Of a DNA stretch of 64,000 nucleotides, positions 1 through 8,573 are shown piece after piece. This stretch comes from Chloroflexota bacterium (GTDB lineage Bacteria > Chloroflexota > Dehalococcoidia > FW602-bin16): positions 1-64,000 of the forward strand of contig SCTZ01000146.1 in NCBI GenBank assembly GCA_004297765.1, written 5' to 3'. A program made the translations under genes and the position numbers. How positions within the stretch are numbered: the first letter of the stretch is position 1; every line of letters begins with the position of its first letter. The notes under the pieces are model-generated. The model was not told the origin of the DNA. It worked only from the letters and a program-made list of their open reading frames with translations, and searched no databases.

Positions 1-1247
1 GAAGGCGGCGGGATGCTCGGCGCCTTCGTCCGCAGCAGGACGAACAGGTCACGAGCGATCAGCCCCAGCAAGAGCGTCGGCACGAGGTATACAAGCTTGC
101 CATAGAGAACCTCGGCGTTCGTGAAGGTCCAGCCAGAGCCATCGTCAAGCAGCGGCAGCCACTCGTTGGTCTGCTGCGCCCATGGGTACCAGCCGAAGGC
201 CTTGACGACCCCGGACAGGGCCGCGTCAACCAGCGGGCGCAGCGCACCTACCAAGGCGCCGAGGGACATCGTCACCGCCACGAGTACCAGCGCCACCAGG
301 AGCAGAGCACGACCGGCCCGGCGAACCGCAATCGCGCTCAGGAGCAGCACGAATCCGCCCAATACCAGAGCGGACACGTGGAGGCTGGACATCGCCCCGA
401 AGGTCGGTTGAACGGACGACAGGAATGGTAGGAGCACAAGCCCGGCAGCTAGGAAGGAGAAGCCCGCCACCATGACACGCCGAGATGCCTCGCGCCCGCG
501 CGCCACCACCAGAAGGAGGAAAAAGAGCCAAGCCAGAAAAGCCGGCACTATGGATCCCAACCAGACCATCAGGCTGCCAGACATGGCGAGAGCGAGGAGA
601 ATCGCCCGGCTCAGTAAGGACCGCAGGGATGGGCTCGTGTGACTTTCCGACAAGCGAGCGATCAGTGCCGTCGCGATGGCGATCAGAACCACACCGAAAC
701 TGACGCCAGCGTGGTGATCGGCGTTCCCGACCTGCGACACAAGCCGCAGGGCCGGGCTGACCGCGGCAAAGAAAGCGGCAGGCAATGCCGCCCCGCGGCC
801 GAAGACAAGCCAAGCTAGAGCGCCGACCGATAGCACCGTCATTACGCCAACAGCCACGGGGAACAGCGCCGCGACGGTGAGAAGGGTGGCCTCGTCAAGG
901 CGGCCCAGCGCCACGATGCGTCCCAACAAGGCCACACTCCAGTCCCACAGCGGCGGCCAGGTCACGACAACCCCGTCGGGATAGTTAGCGTACGGATCGA
1001 AGCTAGAGAGCCCAGGAAACTGCTGCGCAGTCAGCAGGATCCGCCGAAAGTGTAGGTACGCGTCGACTGTGAGAAGGCGAACTCCTCGGGGAGTGAATAC
1101 CTCGGCGATCACGCTCAGCCGAAGGAGCAGGGCCACACCGATCAGGACAACGGTCAGCGCCCATGTGAGCCAGGAGGACGCCCCAAGCCGGGCGCGGGTT
1201 TGATCCGACGTCGACAATCGAGTCGTAGGTAAGCTGGTTTCCATCAT
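1..1247 (-). CDS. STT3-like oligosaccharyltransferase, partial
   Basis: The reading frame is open from an ATG-ATG pair at 1247/1244 to the left edge of the window, at least 415 codons, so the C-terminal part is missing. A purine-rich ribosome site (AGGGGGG) precedes the start. The product is a polytopic membrane protein. It shares with its divergent neighbour an acidic motif after the first membrane segment (DAYLHFRRI, from residue 62), an NADHH motif near residue 176, and a loop reading GWYPWAQQTNEWLPLL that corresponds to the acceptor/lipid-binding loop (TIXE/SVSE region) of STT3/AglB enzymes. Known family role: transfer of lipid-linked glycan to asparagine on secreted proteins. The WWDYG-type domain lies outside the window and cannot be checked. 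Confidence 0.8.
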   Translation of the reverse strand, partial: MMETSLPTTRLSTSDQTRARLGASSWLTWALTVVLIGVALLLRLSVIAEVFTPRGVRLLTVDAYLHFRRILLTAQQFPGLSSFDPYANYPDGVVVTWPPLWDWSVALLGRIVALGRLDEATLLTVAALFPVAVGVMTVLSVGALAWLVFGRGAALPAAFFAAVSPALRLVSQVGNADHHAGVSFGVVLIAIATALIARLSESHTSPSLRSLLSRAILLALAMSGSLMVWLGSIVPAFLAWLFFLLLVVARGREASRRVMVAGFSFLAAGLVLLPFLSSVQPTFGAMSSLHVSALVLGGFVLLLSAIAVRRAGRALLLVALVLVAVTMSLGALVGALRPLVDAALSGVVKAFGWYPWAQQTNEWLPLLDDGSGWTFTNAEVLYGKLVYLVPTLLLGLIARDLFVLLRTKAPSIPPP

Positions 1248-1339
1248 TTCCCCCCTGGGAAGAAGTCGCTGGGTGACGTAGACCCGAGCATAACAGCCAG
1301 CTTCCCGGAGGTCAAGAATTCCCGTATAATGTTCCCGCA

Positions 1340-3769
1340 ATGAAAACATCCATCACGGCGCGTAAGACAACCCCTCGTCCGATGCCCACCAGGATGCTGC
1401 CGCCCGAAGAAGTGGACCCGACCTCGCCCGTATCGCGGCGTCTACTAGGGTTGATGGGAGCGACGCTCATCCTCGCGGTGGCGCTCTGGGCACGCTTGAT
1501 GACGCTCGACCAGGTCTTCACTCCCGCGGGCATTCGCTTCATCTCGGGCGACGCGTACCTGCACCTGCGTCGGATTCTGATAACAGCGCAAAGCTACCCG
1601 GTTGTGCCATACGCCGACAACTACAACGGCTTCCCCATTGGGATCGAAATCAACTGGCCGCCGCTGTGGGACTTCCTGGTGGTAACGCTGGCAAAGCTGC
1701 TGGGCTTCGGCAGGCCGTCCGAGCACATGCTACTCACCGTCGCGGCGATCTTCCCCGTGCTGGTGGGATTGCTCGTAGTGCTATCTCTGGGTCTACTTGC
1801 ACGGCGCTTGTTCGGTCGAGGCGCGGAATGGCCGGCCTGGCTCATCGCCGCACTGTATCCAGCCCTTCAGCATCCCTCTCTGCTCGGCAACGTCGACCAC
1901 CACTCCGGCGTAGAGCTCTCGCACGTTCTGCTTGTAATGGCGACCATCGCTGTGCTGAGTCCGTCAGGAGATAGGCGTGCCCCGTGGCTGCGCCAGGACG
2001 GGCTACCGATCGTAGCCCTTGCCGCCGCCGTGGCGGGCGCGCTGCTGGTCTGGATGGGGGCCATCTACCTAATCGCCTTTGTCCCGGCTTTCCTCGCTCT
2101 CGCGTGGCTAGTGGGCGGGCTCAGTTGGCAACGGCCTATCTGGCGTGCTGGTATTGCCTTTTTGCTCGCCGCCCTGTTCCTGCTGCCTTTCGCTCGGCCG
2201 GGGCTAACCTTCATCAATCTCTCGCTCTTCCACACTGTGGCCCTTCTCGGCATGGGTGTCGTCCTGATCGGACTGGGACTCCTGGGCGAAACGTATGCCC
2301 GCACCCGACGCCGGCGGCTGCTGCTAGTCGGCGTGACGGGGTTGGTCATCGCAATCCTCAGCGTGCCACTGGCGGGACGCTTCTGGGGCGTGGTCATCGC
2401 CGGTCTGGTCAAGGCCTTCGGGCGCTACCCCTGGGCGCAGAATACCTACGAGTGGCAGCCGCTGCTGTTCGAGAACGGACGCGTTAGCTTCAGAAGGGCC
2501 GTATCTGCTTACGGTCCCTCGATATTCATCCTGCCTCTCGCGCTGGCCGTCCTGGCGCTCTGGCATCGCCGGACCGGGCGTCTATCTCAAGCACAGCTGT
2601 TCTTCTATTCCTGGACAGCCGCCGCGGGAGTCCTGGCCAGCGTGACCTTTATGCACTACCAGCTATTCGGTCCCAGTGCCGTGCTGCTGCTCGCCGGCGC
2701 AACGTATCACGCTTACGACCTGGTGAGCGGATACCTTTCGCATCGCACCGCCGAGCCGCATTACATGCGCGTGTTGCGGGTTGTTTCGGCGCGTTGCAGA
2801 TCGATCATCCCAGCCCATAGACTGACGCAGACCGCCGCGGTTTCGGAAACCGCGGCGGTCTTGTTTGGCAGGCGCGCGACATATCGCTGGAGTCTGGCGC
2901 TGGTCTTGGCCGTCGTAAGCGGCTGGTCAGTCATAGGGAGTAGATATCAATCTGAGATTCCTCCAGGGACTTACGCGACCCTGGATTGGCTTCGGACACA
3001 CACGCCCCCCACCAGCGGTTACGACCAGATCACCGTACAGCCCGAGTACGGAATCATGAGTCCCTGGGGCTATGGCGACATTATCGCCGGCGCCGCACAG
3101 CGCCCAGCCGTCGCCGATGGCGAGCACGAGACCAACCTGCGGGGCTTTATTGCGAGCCAGCAGTTCTTTCAGAGCACGGAAGAGGATGAGGCGCTCAGGA
3201 TCGCAAAGGAGAACAACGTCCGCTACGTGCTAGTCGGCCGCTTCTTCCGAGTCTTCCAGGGCGATCTCTCGCGATTCGGACCGCCCACCGGCATGCCCGG
3301 ATCGTCGCAGGTTTATGCCGTCGATCGCATGCCGGATGCGCAGCGCAATCGCATGATCTACACGCGCCTCTTCTCCTGGATGCGCAGCCCGCAAATAGCG
3401 CCGCCCCAGCATTTCCGGCTGATTCACGCGGGGGTAGAGGAGAGCGCGCCTCCGCCCAATAACCTCTTGATCTACGAGATAGTGCCTGGCGCCCGGCTGA
3501 CGGGGACAGCCAATCCCGGTCAGGAGGTCGTGGCTAGCCTCCAGCTCACGGTCCCAGGTCTCGGCTCTGGTCCGCTGCGCTTCGTCACTCAGGCAGATCC
3601 GACGGGACGCTTCGACCTGGTCGTGCCATACTCGACCACAGCCCCAAACTACGATGCACGCGCATCGGCCGGCTACCAGGTGACTAGCGGCACAGGGAAA
3701 GCCATTGTCGCAGTGAGTGAGAGCGCGGTGCAGCAGGGCGAGCAAATCGCCGTGGAGATGACGCCGTAG
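1340..3769 (+). CDS. STT3/AglB-like oligosaccharyltransferase
   Basis: This 809-residue protein has about 12 membrane segments (residues 35-535) followed by a soluble extracytoplasmic domain. STT3 hallmarks are visible: DAYLHLRRI at 71 in the first external loop, NVDHHSG at 185-190, TYEWQPLL near 370 (the SVSE/TIXE loop), and SPWGYGD at about 574-580, which takes the place of the WWDYG acceptor-sequon pocket. The family transfers lipid-linked oligosaccharide to Asn of secreted proteins. The C-terminal 120 residues resemble a beta-sandwich. The gene is divergent from its paralogue, with only 92 bp between starts, suggesting a shared control region. A perfect 31-bp inverted repeat lies inside the coding sequence at 2830-2860. 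An ATG at 1382 is a possible shorter start. Confidence 0.85.
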   Translation: MKTSITARKTTPRPMPTRMLPPEEVDPTSPVSRRLLGLMGATLILAVALWARLMTLDQVFTPAGIRFISGDAYLHLRRILITAQSYPVVPYADNYNGFPIGIEINWPPLWDFLVVTLAKLLGFGRPSEHMLLTVAAIFPVLVGLLVVLSLGLLARRLFGRGAEWPAWLIAALYPALQHPSLLGNVDHHSGVELSHVLLVMATIAVLSPSGDRRAPWLRQDGLPIVALAAAVAGALLVWMGAIYLIAFVPAFLALAWLVGGLSWQRPIWRAGIAFLLAALFLLPFARPGLTFINLSLFHTVALLGMGVVLIGLGLLGETYARTRRRRLLLVGVTGLVIAILSVPLAGRFWGVVIAGLVKAFGRYPWAQNTYEWQPLLFENGRVSFRRAVSAYGPSIFILPLALAVLALWHRRTGRLSQAQLFFYSWTAAAGVLASVTFMHYQLFGPSAVLLLAGATYHAYDLVSGYLSHRTAEPHYMRVLRVVSARCRSIIPAHRLTQTAAVSETAAVLFGRRATYRWSLALVLAVVSGWSVIGSRYQSEIPPGTYATLDWLRTHTPPTSGYDQITVQPEYGIMSPWGYGDIIAGAAQRPAVADGEHETNLRGFIASQQFFQSTEEDEALRIAKENNVRYVLVGRFFRVFQGDLSRFGPPTGMPGSSQVYAVDRMPDAQRNRMIYTRLFSWMRSPQIAPPQHFRLIHAGVEESAPPPNNLLIYEIVPGARLTGTANPGQEVVASLQLTVPGLGSGPLRFVTQADPTGRFDLVVPYSTTAPNYDARASAGYQVTSGTGKAIVAVSESAVQQGEQIAVEMTP
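2830..2860. repeat. Perfect intragenic inverted repeat in the STT3 gene
   Basis: Two 15-base arms (GACCGCCGCGGTTTC and its complement) surround a single base. The hairpin is followed on the + strand by TTGTTT, so it looks like an intrinsic terminator, yet it is read through in frame as TQTAAVSETAAVLFG. It falls between the membrane domain and the catalytic C-terminal domain. Confidence 0.8.
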
Positions 3770-3959
3770 GACCCGCCAAGCAAAGAGGGTCGTCGGCTCA
3801 CAGACGTTCCCCTTTTCGCGCTTTTTCGTGCCGTTTCGAGGCCTCTATTTGCGACTCCCAACGCTCGTCAAAGCTCGTAGGTCCGGTACGAGTACGGCGC
3901 GGTCCCGCGCGTTTTCGTGATCCAAACGGACACAGCAATCCGCACGCCTCCAACAAGAA

Positions 3960-3995
3960 ACCGGCTAGGTCCTTCCGCGGAAGGACCTAGCCGGT
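3960..3995. terminator. Bidirectional hairpin terminator between STT3 and cytochrome genes
   Basis: A perfect 36-base palindrome (arm ACCGGCTAGGTCCTTCCG) sits between convergent genes, 190 bp after the STT3 stop. It is flanked by AAGAA on the left and TCTTGA on the right, so it could stop transcription in both directions. Confidence 0.7.
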
Positions 3996-4031
3996 CTTGA
4001 AGATCCAGTGTTCGTCTCCGCGCACCTATCG

Positions 4032-4060
4032 CCGGGGGAGAGGCGCGGCTTCTCCCCCGG
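4032..4060 (-). terminator. Hairpin after hexaheme cytochrome gene
   Basis: Arms CCGGGGGAGA and TCTCCCCCGG with a 9-base loop lie 17 bp beyond the stop codon of the minus-strand cytochrome gene. A strong U tract is absent, so it may act as an RNA-stabilising end or as a terminator helped by the palindrome further on. Confidence 0.55.
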
Positions 4061-4076
4061 GAAGAAACGCTTCCAG

Positions 4077-5234
4077 CTACTTGTCAGTCTGATGGCAGCT
4101 ATAGCAGACGCCACGGTTGGAGAGGTACAGGAGAGAACTGGCGTTCACATCTGTTCCAGACGACATGTTCGGACCGGTCGCGAAGCCTGTCAAGGCTCCA
4201 CCCGGAAGACCGAGGTTATAGTTATGAGATGCCCATGTGTCGGCAGCGGCCGAGGTGCCGTGCGCGAAATGGCAGGTGGTGCATACGAAATCCCTGGCTG
4301 ACCCCGTCGTTCCCAAGCCCTCGTAGTCGTACGCGAACCGCAGGGCTGGCAGTACTCCGCCCCATCGGGCCGGGTTGACGGCAACGCTCGTGGCATGCCG
4401 ATATCGGGCGATGTTCGCGCCATACGTGGTTGCCGATTGCGTCGCGATGCCAGCGTTGAGCTCCCACCACTTCCCCGTCATTCCGGGCACCGATTGCGTG
4501 CCGGGGTACAGCATGGCCGAGTTGGTCGAGGCCGTCATGGCAGAGCCAGTGAGCGTCAGATATGACTTGTGGCAACTGGCGCAGAAGTCGCGCATGCCCG
4601 CCGTGTAGTTGGCCACGTTGCCGATCGTATACTGTTGAGGGGTAGCAGCTACGTTGTGTGTCTCGCCGCCTGCCTCAACCACCTGGCCGTTCCCCCATGG
4701 CACCGCATCCCCATAGCTGGCCGAACCCATGGGGCCCCAGGCGATCGGCTGGCCGAAGCCGTTGTCGGCATCCCTCAGGATGCGGTAGTTAGTGGAGCCG
4801 TGTGGATTGTGGCAACTGATACACTCCAGCACGCCCGCGATGCCCGCGCCCGAGGTCGTGCCGCCGAAGGCGACAGCCTGGAAAGTATCCTTAGTAAGCC
4901 CCTTCACCTGGTGCATAGACGTCGCACTGGGGCCCGAAGACCCGCCCACGTAGACAAACCCACCGCCGTTCAGCGTGCCACCGTTCGTGCTAGTCGTGCC
5001 GGCGAACGGGTCGGTAATGGTCAACCCAGTGCCATGGCAAGTGTAGCATAGGTTCGTCACGTTGCTGGCCAGTAAGAGCTCTCCGCCCACGGCGGAGTGC
5101 GCGCGGTGGCAGGCTGCGCATGCACTCGTGCTTATGTCATAGTTACCGTGCGGTCCCGCGTTGGCTGAGACAATGGCCACCACGGCCAGCGACAAGACGA
5201 CGGCGGCAGCCGCGATAACGAGGATCTTCTTCAT
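4077..5234 (-). CDS. Secreted hexahaem cytochrome c, paired CXXCH type (copy A)
   Basis: This 385-residue secreted protein has a clear signal peptide (MKK, then a hydrophobic stretch ending in ANA at about 26). Six CXXCH haem sites are at residues 39, 63, 138, 218, 318 and 377. Seven further histidines, in GPHG, RAHS, SMHQ, NPHG, ETHN, RYRH and FAHG, are shared with the paralogue at 8574-9779 and suffice to give bis-His ligation of all haems. No membrane anchor is seen. Long Gly/Ser/Thr-rich spacers separate haem pairs. A strong ribosome site (AGGAAGGAG) lies 11 bases before the ATG. The 5' region carries two copies of the structured element at 5562 and 6088. Likely role: extracellular or periplasmic electron transfer; an OmcS-like filament subunit is an inference only. 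Confidence 0.85.
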   Translation of the reverse strand: MKKILVIAAAAVVLSLAVVAIVSANAGPHGNYDISTSACAACHRAHSAVGGELLLASNVTNLCYTCHGTGLTITDPFAGTTSTNGGTLNGGGFVYVGGSSGPSATSMHQVKGLTKDTFQAVAFGGTTSGAGIAGVLECISCHNPHGSTNYRILRDADNGFGQPIAWGPMGSASYGDAVPWGNGQVVEAGGETHNVAATPQQYTIGNVANYTAGMRDFCASCHKSYLTLTGSAMTASTNSAMLYPGTQSVPGMTGKWWELNAGIATQSATTYGANIARYRHATSVAVNPARWGGVLPALRFAYDYEGLGTTGSARDFVCTTCHFAHGTSAAADTWASHNYNLGLPGGALTGFATGPNMSSGTDVNASSLLYLSNRGVCYSCHQTDK

Positions 5235-5282
5235 GCTCTGTCAACTCCTTCCTGAGCGGTGAGCGAGCCACCGCTGTTAGTG

Positions 5283-5523
5283 ATGCATTCGGCAAGGGCG
5301 CTGGGCCGGGTGCGCCCCGTCCCTGGCGGACACGGCGGTCCGCCGCTACGCGTGCCCCCCCCTGGCGGACACGGTCGCAGACTCGTCTGTGATGAGCGGT
5401 CCGCTACTACGAATAGATCAGGGGTTTGGCGAACGCGGTCTCGAACTCGACTTTCGCCAGTCTCCGAAGGCGACTGGCAAGCTGTCGGTCACCGCTGGCA
5501 GGACTGGGGCTTGCCGAATGCGT
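5283..5523. mobile_element. MITE-like insertion upstream of cytochrome A
   Basis: A 241-bp block is bounded by inverted repeats of about 15 bases (GAYGCATTCGGCAAG) and contains two CTGGCGGACACGG modules plus a CAGTCTCCGAAGGCGACTGGC hairpin, modules that recur at 25.7, 47.2 and 59.0 kb. It contains no plausible coding sequence. It separates leader element copy 1 from the cytochrome gene. Confidence 0.5.
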
Positions 5524-5561
5524 CGGCTAGCGCATGGGGTGCGATCATCACACTCTCAGAT

Positions 5562-5740
5562 CGAAGGCAACATCACCTCCTCTACCATGCGGGTGGTCAC
5601 GAGCTCCGCGACACGCGGAGCTCGCCCCCGCCTCGGGGCACCCATCACCCCGACGTCCCAGACGCCAACCATCAGCGCCCAGAGAAAGGATTGACAGCCC
5701 GTATAGTCAGAGCGAAAGCTCGCTATACGCTCCTCGCGAC
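5562..5740 (-). promoter_or_regulatory. Conserved structured leader element, copy 1
   Basis: First of three related intergenic elements. Read on the minus strand it has, in order: a GTATAG...CTATAC dyad enclosing GAGC/GCTC; the conserved block CTGTCAATC; TGGGCGCTGATGG; a GGGGTGATGGGTGCCCC hairpin; a long stem (CGAGCTCCGCG, TGT loop, CGCGGAGCTCG) inside GCGGG/CCCGC; and a perfect Shine-Dalgarno sequence AGGAGGTGATG. The last ATG opens a five-codon frame (MLPSI). It lies 330 bp upstream of cytochrome A. The ligand or binding protein is unknown. Confidence 0.6.
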
Positions 5741-6087
5741 TAACAAGTGAGGGGTGCGGCATCAGGCCTTCGTCCCGGCCATCTGTCGGTACCCAATCGG
5801 TCACGAGTCCATTGCAGGTTCAATCGCGTGTCACCACGAGCTATGTGATGACAGCGGGCAGTATGACTGACAGTAATACGGTCTCTTCAGTGGCGACCCG
5901 ACTTGATCGTCGACCTGTCCGGTAAACCATTGCGTCGACAGTTGCACCCACGTCGGTGCCTAACTGGCATCCATTTGTATGACTGAGTCCCTTGAGTTCC
6001 CGTCACAGTATGGTCTACGAGCGCAAGGTTGCATAGCCGGAATCCCCTACTTTCAGCGGCACAAGACGTAGGGCACACCCCCATTTG

Positions 6088-6267
6088 TCGAAGGCACCAT
6101 CACCTCCTCCACCGTGCGGGCGGAGACGAGCCTCCCATATCGCGGGGCTCGCCTCCGCCACGGGGCACCCATCACCCCGGAGTCCCAGACACCAATCGTC
6201 AGCGCCCAGAGGAAGGATTGACAGTCCGCATAGTCAGAGCGAAAGCTCGCTATACGCTCCTCGCGAC
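6088..6267 (-). promoter_or_regulatory. Conserved structured leader element, copy 2
   Basis: It has the same order of conserved blocks as the copies at 5562 and 9865. The long stem has different bases (GGCGGAG/CTCCGCC outside, CGAGCC/GGCTCG inside), so pairing is preserved while sequence is not. It ends in AGGAGGTGATG opening a 15-codon frame (MVPSTNGGVPYVLCR). It stands in tandem with copy 1, about 350 bp further from cytochrome A, with no gene between the two. Confidence 0.6.
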
Positions 6268-6483
6268 CAAACCTGAGACCATCATCGGCATCAGGCTATA
6301 GTACAAGCCACCTTTCGGTGCCCGCCTAGTCACGAGTCCAATTATCTATTCTAGTCGTGTACCATCAGTCCTTACATGACGAGGGAGCGGGGTGTTCATT
6401 ACAAAGATGCAATGTCTTCACTGAGGATAGTGTTCGACCACAATGGATTGCAAGGCTTTCAGTGTGCCAACGGCCGCTGGATT

Positions 6484-6611
6484 GTCATCTTGAGCCGCAG
6501 CGAAGGATCTCCTCTTTGGAGGGACGAAGAACGTCGGAGTCGCGAGAAAGGTCCTGCTGAAACGACCAACGAGGAGATTCTTCCTCGCCTCAGGCGAGTC
6601 AGAATGACAAA
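6484..6611. repeat. Palindromic CATTCTGAG-type dispersed repeat
   Basis: The block begins GTCATCTTGAGCCGCAGCGA and ends with the inverted form GCGAGTCAGAATGAC, with GATCTCC and GGAGATTCTT modules inside. Related repeats are at 14850, 46910, 52040 and 52679. It is non-coding. The rest of the 5741-6780 stretch holds the leader copy 2 and nothing else recognised. Confidence 0.55.
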
Positions 6612-6783
6612 ACAGAGGCGGCGCTCTGAATGGCGAAACAGAGGGGGCGTTTAGAACAGGTAGCGTCTTCACTGTGGTCAAACAGAAGTTGGGGAGGAAA
6701 CAACTGCTCTGTGATCTGTTCCAACGTGGCCCGCGGGGAGGTACGACGGCCGCGGGGTCAAGGGATAGGCAATGGATGACAGG

Positions 6784-8313
6784 TTATGGTTGCCTCTTGG
6801 CAGGCACAGTGTGGCAGGCGCTACAGACCTCACGACCCACCGTGCTATGTGGGATCTTGGGTGGGAACTGGTGGCAGAGCGTGCACGCGCCGGTATCGGG
6901 CGTATGGCCGCCCGGCTTAGGATACACTCCGTCCGGGCCGTGGCAGAGATCGCACTTACCCTCGCGACCTTCCAGACCATGCTGGATCTTCCGGGTGCTG
7001 CCGCCGGGGTACCTCAGCGTGACCCGAATGAAATCGAAGACGCGGTCGATCTCGTCGTCGGAGAGCTTGCCCCCCGCGGACTTGCCCTGGGGCGGCATTC
7101 TGCCTCCGACTTTCTGCGTGCCTTCTATGGTTATGAGCTTGGCTTCGTCCACGCTCTTGGACAGCAGCTCCTTCTGAACCCGTCCATGGCAGTTGGCGCA
7201 GTACTGCTTGTATAGGTTTGTGCCGAGCACTGGCACAGGCGTAGGTGTGGCGCCAGTTGCACTCGGCGCGCCAGATGAGGCCGAGGCAGTCGTGCCCCCG
7301 CTCGGGGCGGCTGGGACGAACGCTGAGCCCGGGGCCACATTGGATTGCCTGGGTGCGCGCGCTGGCTGGCCATCGCCGGCGCCCACCTGGACCTCAATGG
7401 TCTTGGAAACGTTGGAGCGCTTCCCATCCTTGCCATGTCCGACACCGTAGATCGCAAAGCTGTACGAGCCGGGCGTTGTGGAAGGAGGAACCACGATCAT
7501 CGCGGTAAGCCCAGCGTGGTTGGCTACCCCGTCCCGATCAGACGGATCGTCCGCCCCCCGATCCGCCAGCACACCGCCGTGGGCGGCGACGTCGGAGACG
7601 GCAAACGGCACGCCCTGCAATGTAAGGTAGAACCGACCGGGGGTCTCCTTGGAAGACGCCCACTGCAGGTACTGGGGACCATCCGCATTGCCGCCGTTTT
7701 CCCACGCCGGGCTCCAGAAAGCCGCGCCACTGCCCATGACACTCCACTCCTGGGGACGCTGACGTGCCCCGGGGATGACGCGCCAGAGCGGCTTGTCCGG
7801 GACTGTGATTTCGACGCCGACGGACTGGAACCGTTTAGGGTCGCCCAGCACGTTGGTGAAATGAAAAGCGAGGTTGAGGGTATCCCCTGTCCTGGCGCTT
7901 ACGGGCTGACCACCGGTCACAATAGCGCCGTTGACCGCCACTGTCAGGACGGCGCCGGCTGACTGGGACTGGTGGCAGCGAACGCAATCGTCGGCGCCGG
8001 TCTGGGCAGATGACGCAGAACCCGGCAGTAAGTCCGCAATCGAGCGCGGGACTTGGGACACTGGACCGAGAGCGTCTCCGACGGAAGCAAACGGTACAAA
8101 GCCGGTGAGCATTCCGCTGACCAGACCACCAGCGATCACGAGAAGCAGCCCCACCAGCGCCAGGCGTCGTCCGCGCCGCCTTCTGGCTCGGACAACTACC
8201 CGCCCACCGTTCGGACGCTCTGTCGAGCTATCGTCGTTTCTCAGCACGCCAGAGTCAGGCAGGATCGATTCCTCCCCACGCTCCACCAACTCCGCACCAT
8301 CATCCTGCGCCAT
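6784..8313 (-). CDS. Membrane-anchored pentahaem cytochrome c
   Basis: This 509-residue protein starts with a cytoplasmic, charged N-terminus, then an Arg-rich stretch and one membrane segment (about 50-75). Outside, a CVRCH site precedes a beta-rich domain of about 170 residues that resembles the haem-binding subunit domain of ethylbenzene-dehydrogenase-type enzymes. After a Pro/Ser/Ala linker comes a class I cytochrome c domain (CANCH, with GGRMPP as the likely Met ligand). The C-terminus has three c7-like sites (CDLCH, CTLCH, CSACH) with intervening His residues. Likely role: passing electrons across the envelope between quinol oxidation and the secreted hexahaem proteins on either side. 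A ribosome site GGGAG lies 9 bases before the ATG. Confidence 0.8.
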   Translation of the reverse strand: MAQDDGAELVERGEESILPDSGVLRNDDSSTERPNGGRVVVRARRRRGRRLALVGLLLVIAGGLVSGMLTGFVPFASVGDALGPVSQVPRSIADLLPGSASSAQTGADDCVRCHQSQSAGAVLTVAVNGAIVTGGQPVSARTGDTLNLAFHFTNVLGDPKRFQSVGVEITVPDKPLWRVIPGARQRPQEWSVMGSGAAFWSPAWENGGNADGPQYLQWASSKETPGRFYLTLQGVPFAVSDVAAHGGVLADRGADDPSDRDGVANHAGLTAMIVVPPSTTPGSYSFAIYGVGHGKDGKRSNVSKTIEVQVGAGDGQPARAPRQSNVAPGSAFVPAAPSGGTTASASSGAPSATGATPTPVPVLGTNLYKQYCANCHGRVQKELLSKSVDEAKLITIEGTQKVGGRMPPQGKSAGGKLSDDEIDRVFDFIRVTLRYPGGSTRKIQHGLEGREGKCDLCHGPDGVYPKPGGHTPDTGACTLCHQFPPKIPHSTVGREVCSACHTVPAKRQP

Positions 8314-8355
8314 TGCCTAAGCTCCCGTGTATCTCAGCTCATAGGACGGGCCCCT

Positions 8356-8391
8356 CCATTCCCTCTCCCTTCGCGAAGGGAGAGGGAATGG
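8356..8391. terminator. Perfect palindrome, hairpin 1 of 4
   Basis: A 36-base perfect palindrome centred on TCGCGA, with arm CCATTCCCTCTCCCTTCG. It lies 42 bp upstream of the pentahaem start and downstream of cytochrome B on the minus strand. Confidence 0.65.
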
Positions 8392-8432
8392 CATACCCCC
8401 GCGCCACTCGCCTGTATCCTCTCAAAGACTGA

Positions 8433-8477
8433 AGCCTGCGCTCACATGCCTTGTCATCTGGCATGTGAGCGCAGGCT
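8433..8477. terminator. Long perfect hairpin, hairpin 2 of 4
   Basis: Arms of 18 bases (AGCCTGCGCTCACATGCC and its complement) surround a 9-base loop TTGTCATCT. This is the strongest stem in the intergenic region between cytochrome B and the pentahaem gene. Confidence 0.65.
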
Positions 8478-8492
8478 CCGGCAAGAGCGCCC

Positions 8493-8523
8493 GGCGCATC
8501 CAACCCTGCGGGTTGGATGCGCC
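8493..8523. terminator. Perfect hairpin, hairpin 3 of 4
   Basis: Arms of 13 bases (GGCGCATCCAACC and its complement) enclose the loop CTGCG. Confidence 0.65.
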
Positions 8524-8532
8524 AGCTTGCGA

Positions 8533-8553
8533 GGGAGAGGCTGAGCCTCTCCC
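8533..8553 (-). terminator. Hairpin 4 of 4, directly after cytochrome B
   Basis: Arms GGGAGAGGCT and AGCCTCTCCC around one base, 20 bp past the stop of the minus-strand cytochrome B gene. It resembles the hairpin at 4032-4060 behind cytochrome A in position and in its GGGGGAGA core. Confidence 0.6.
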
Positions 8554-8573
8554 CCACGAAGACGTGCTCCTGA

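Noticed and set aside
5571-5581. 16S rRNA 3' end (ATCACCTCCT)
   Set aside because: Only ten bases match; no preceding rRNA sequence exists. It is the complement of a Shine-Dalgarno sequence.
5562-5740. c-di-GMP-I (GEMM) riboswitch, common before multihaem genes
   Set aside because: The conserved GGGCAAACC and GGGACGCAAAGCC cores are absent on both strands.
5800-5835. Possible tRNA T-arm (GGTTCAATC)
   Set aside because: The flanking bases do not form a 5-bp stem and no acceptor or anticodon arm can be drawn.
8314-8573. Short open frames between the cytochrome genes
   Set aside because: They are created by the palindromes and have no ribosome site or conserved sequence.
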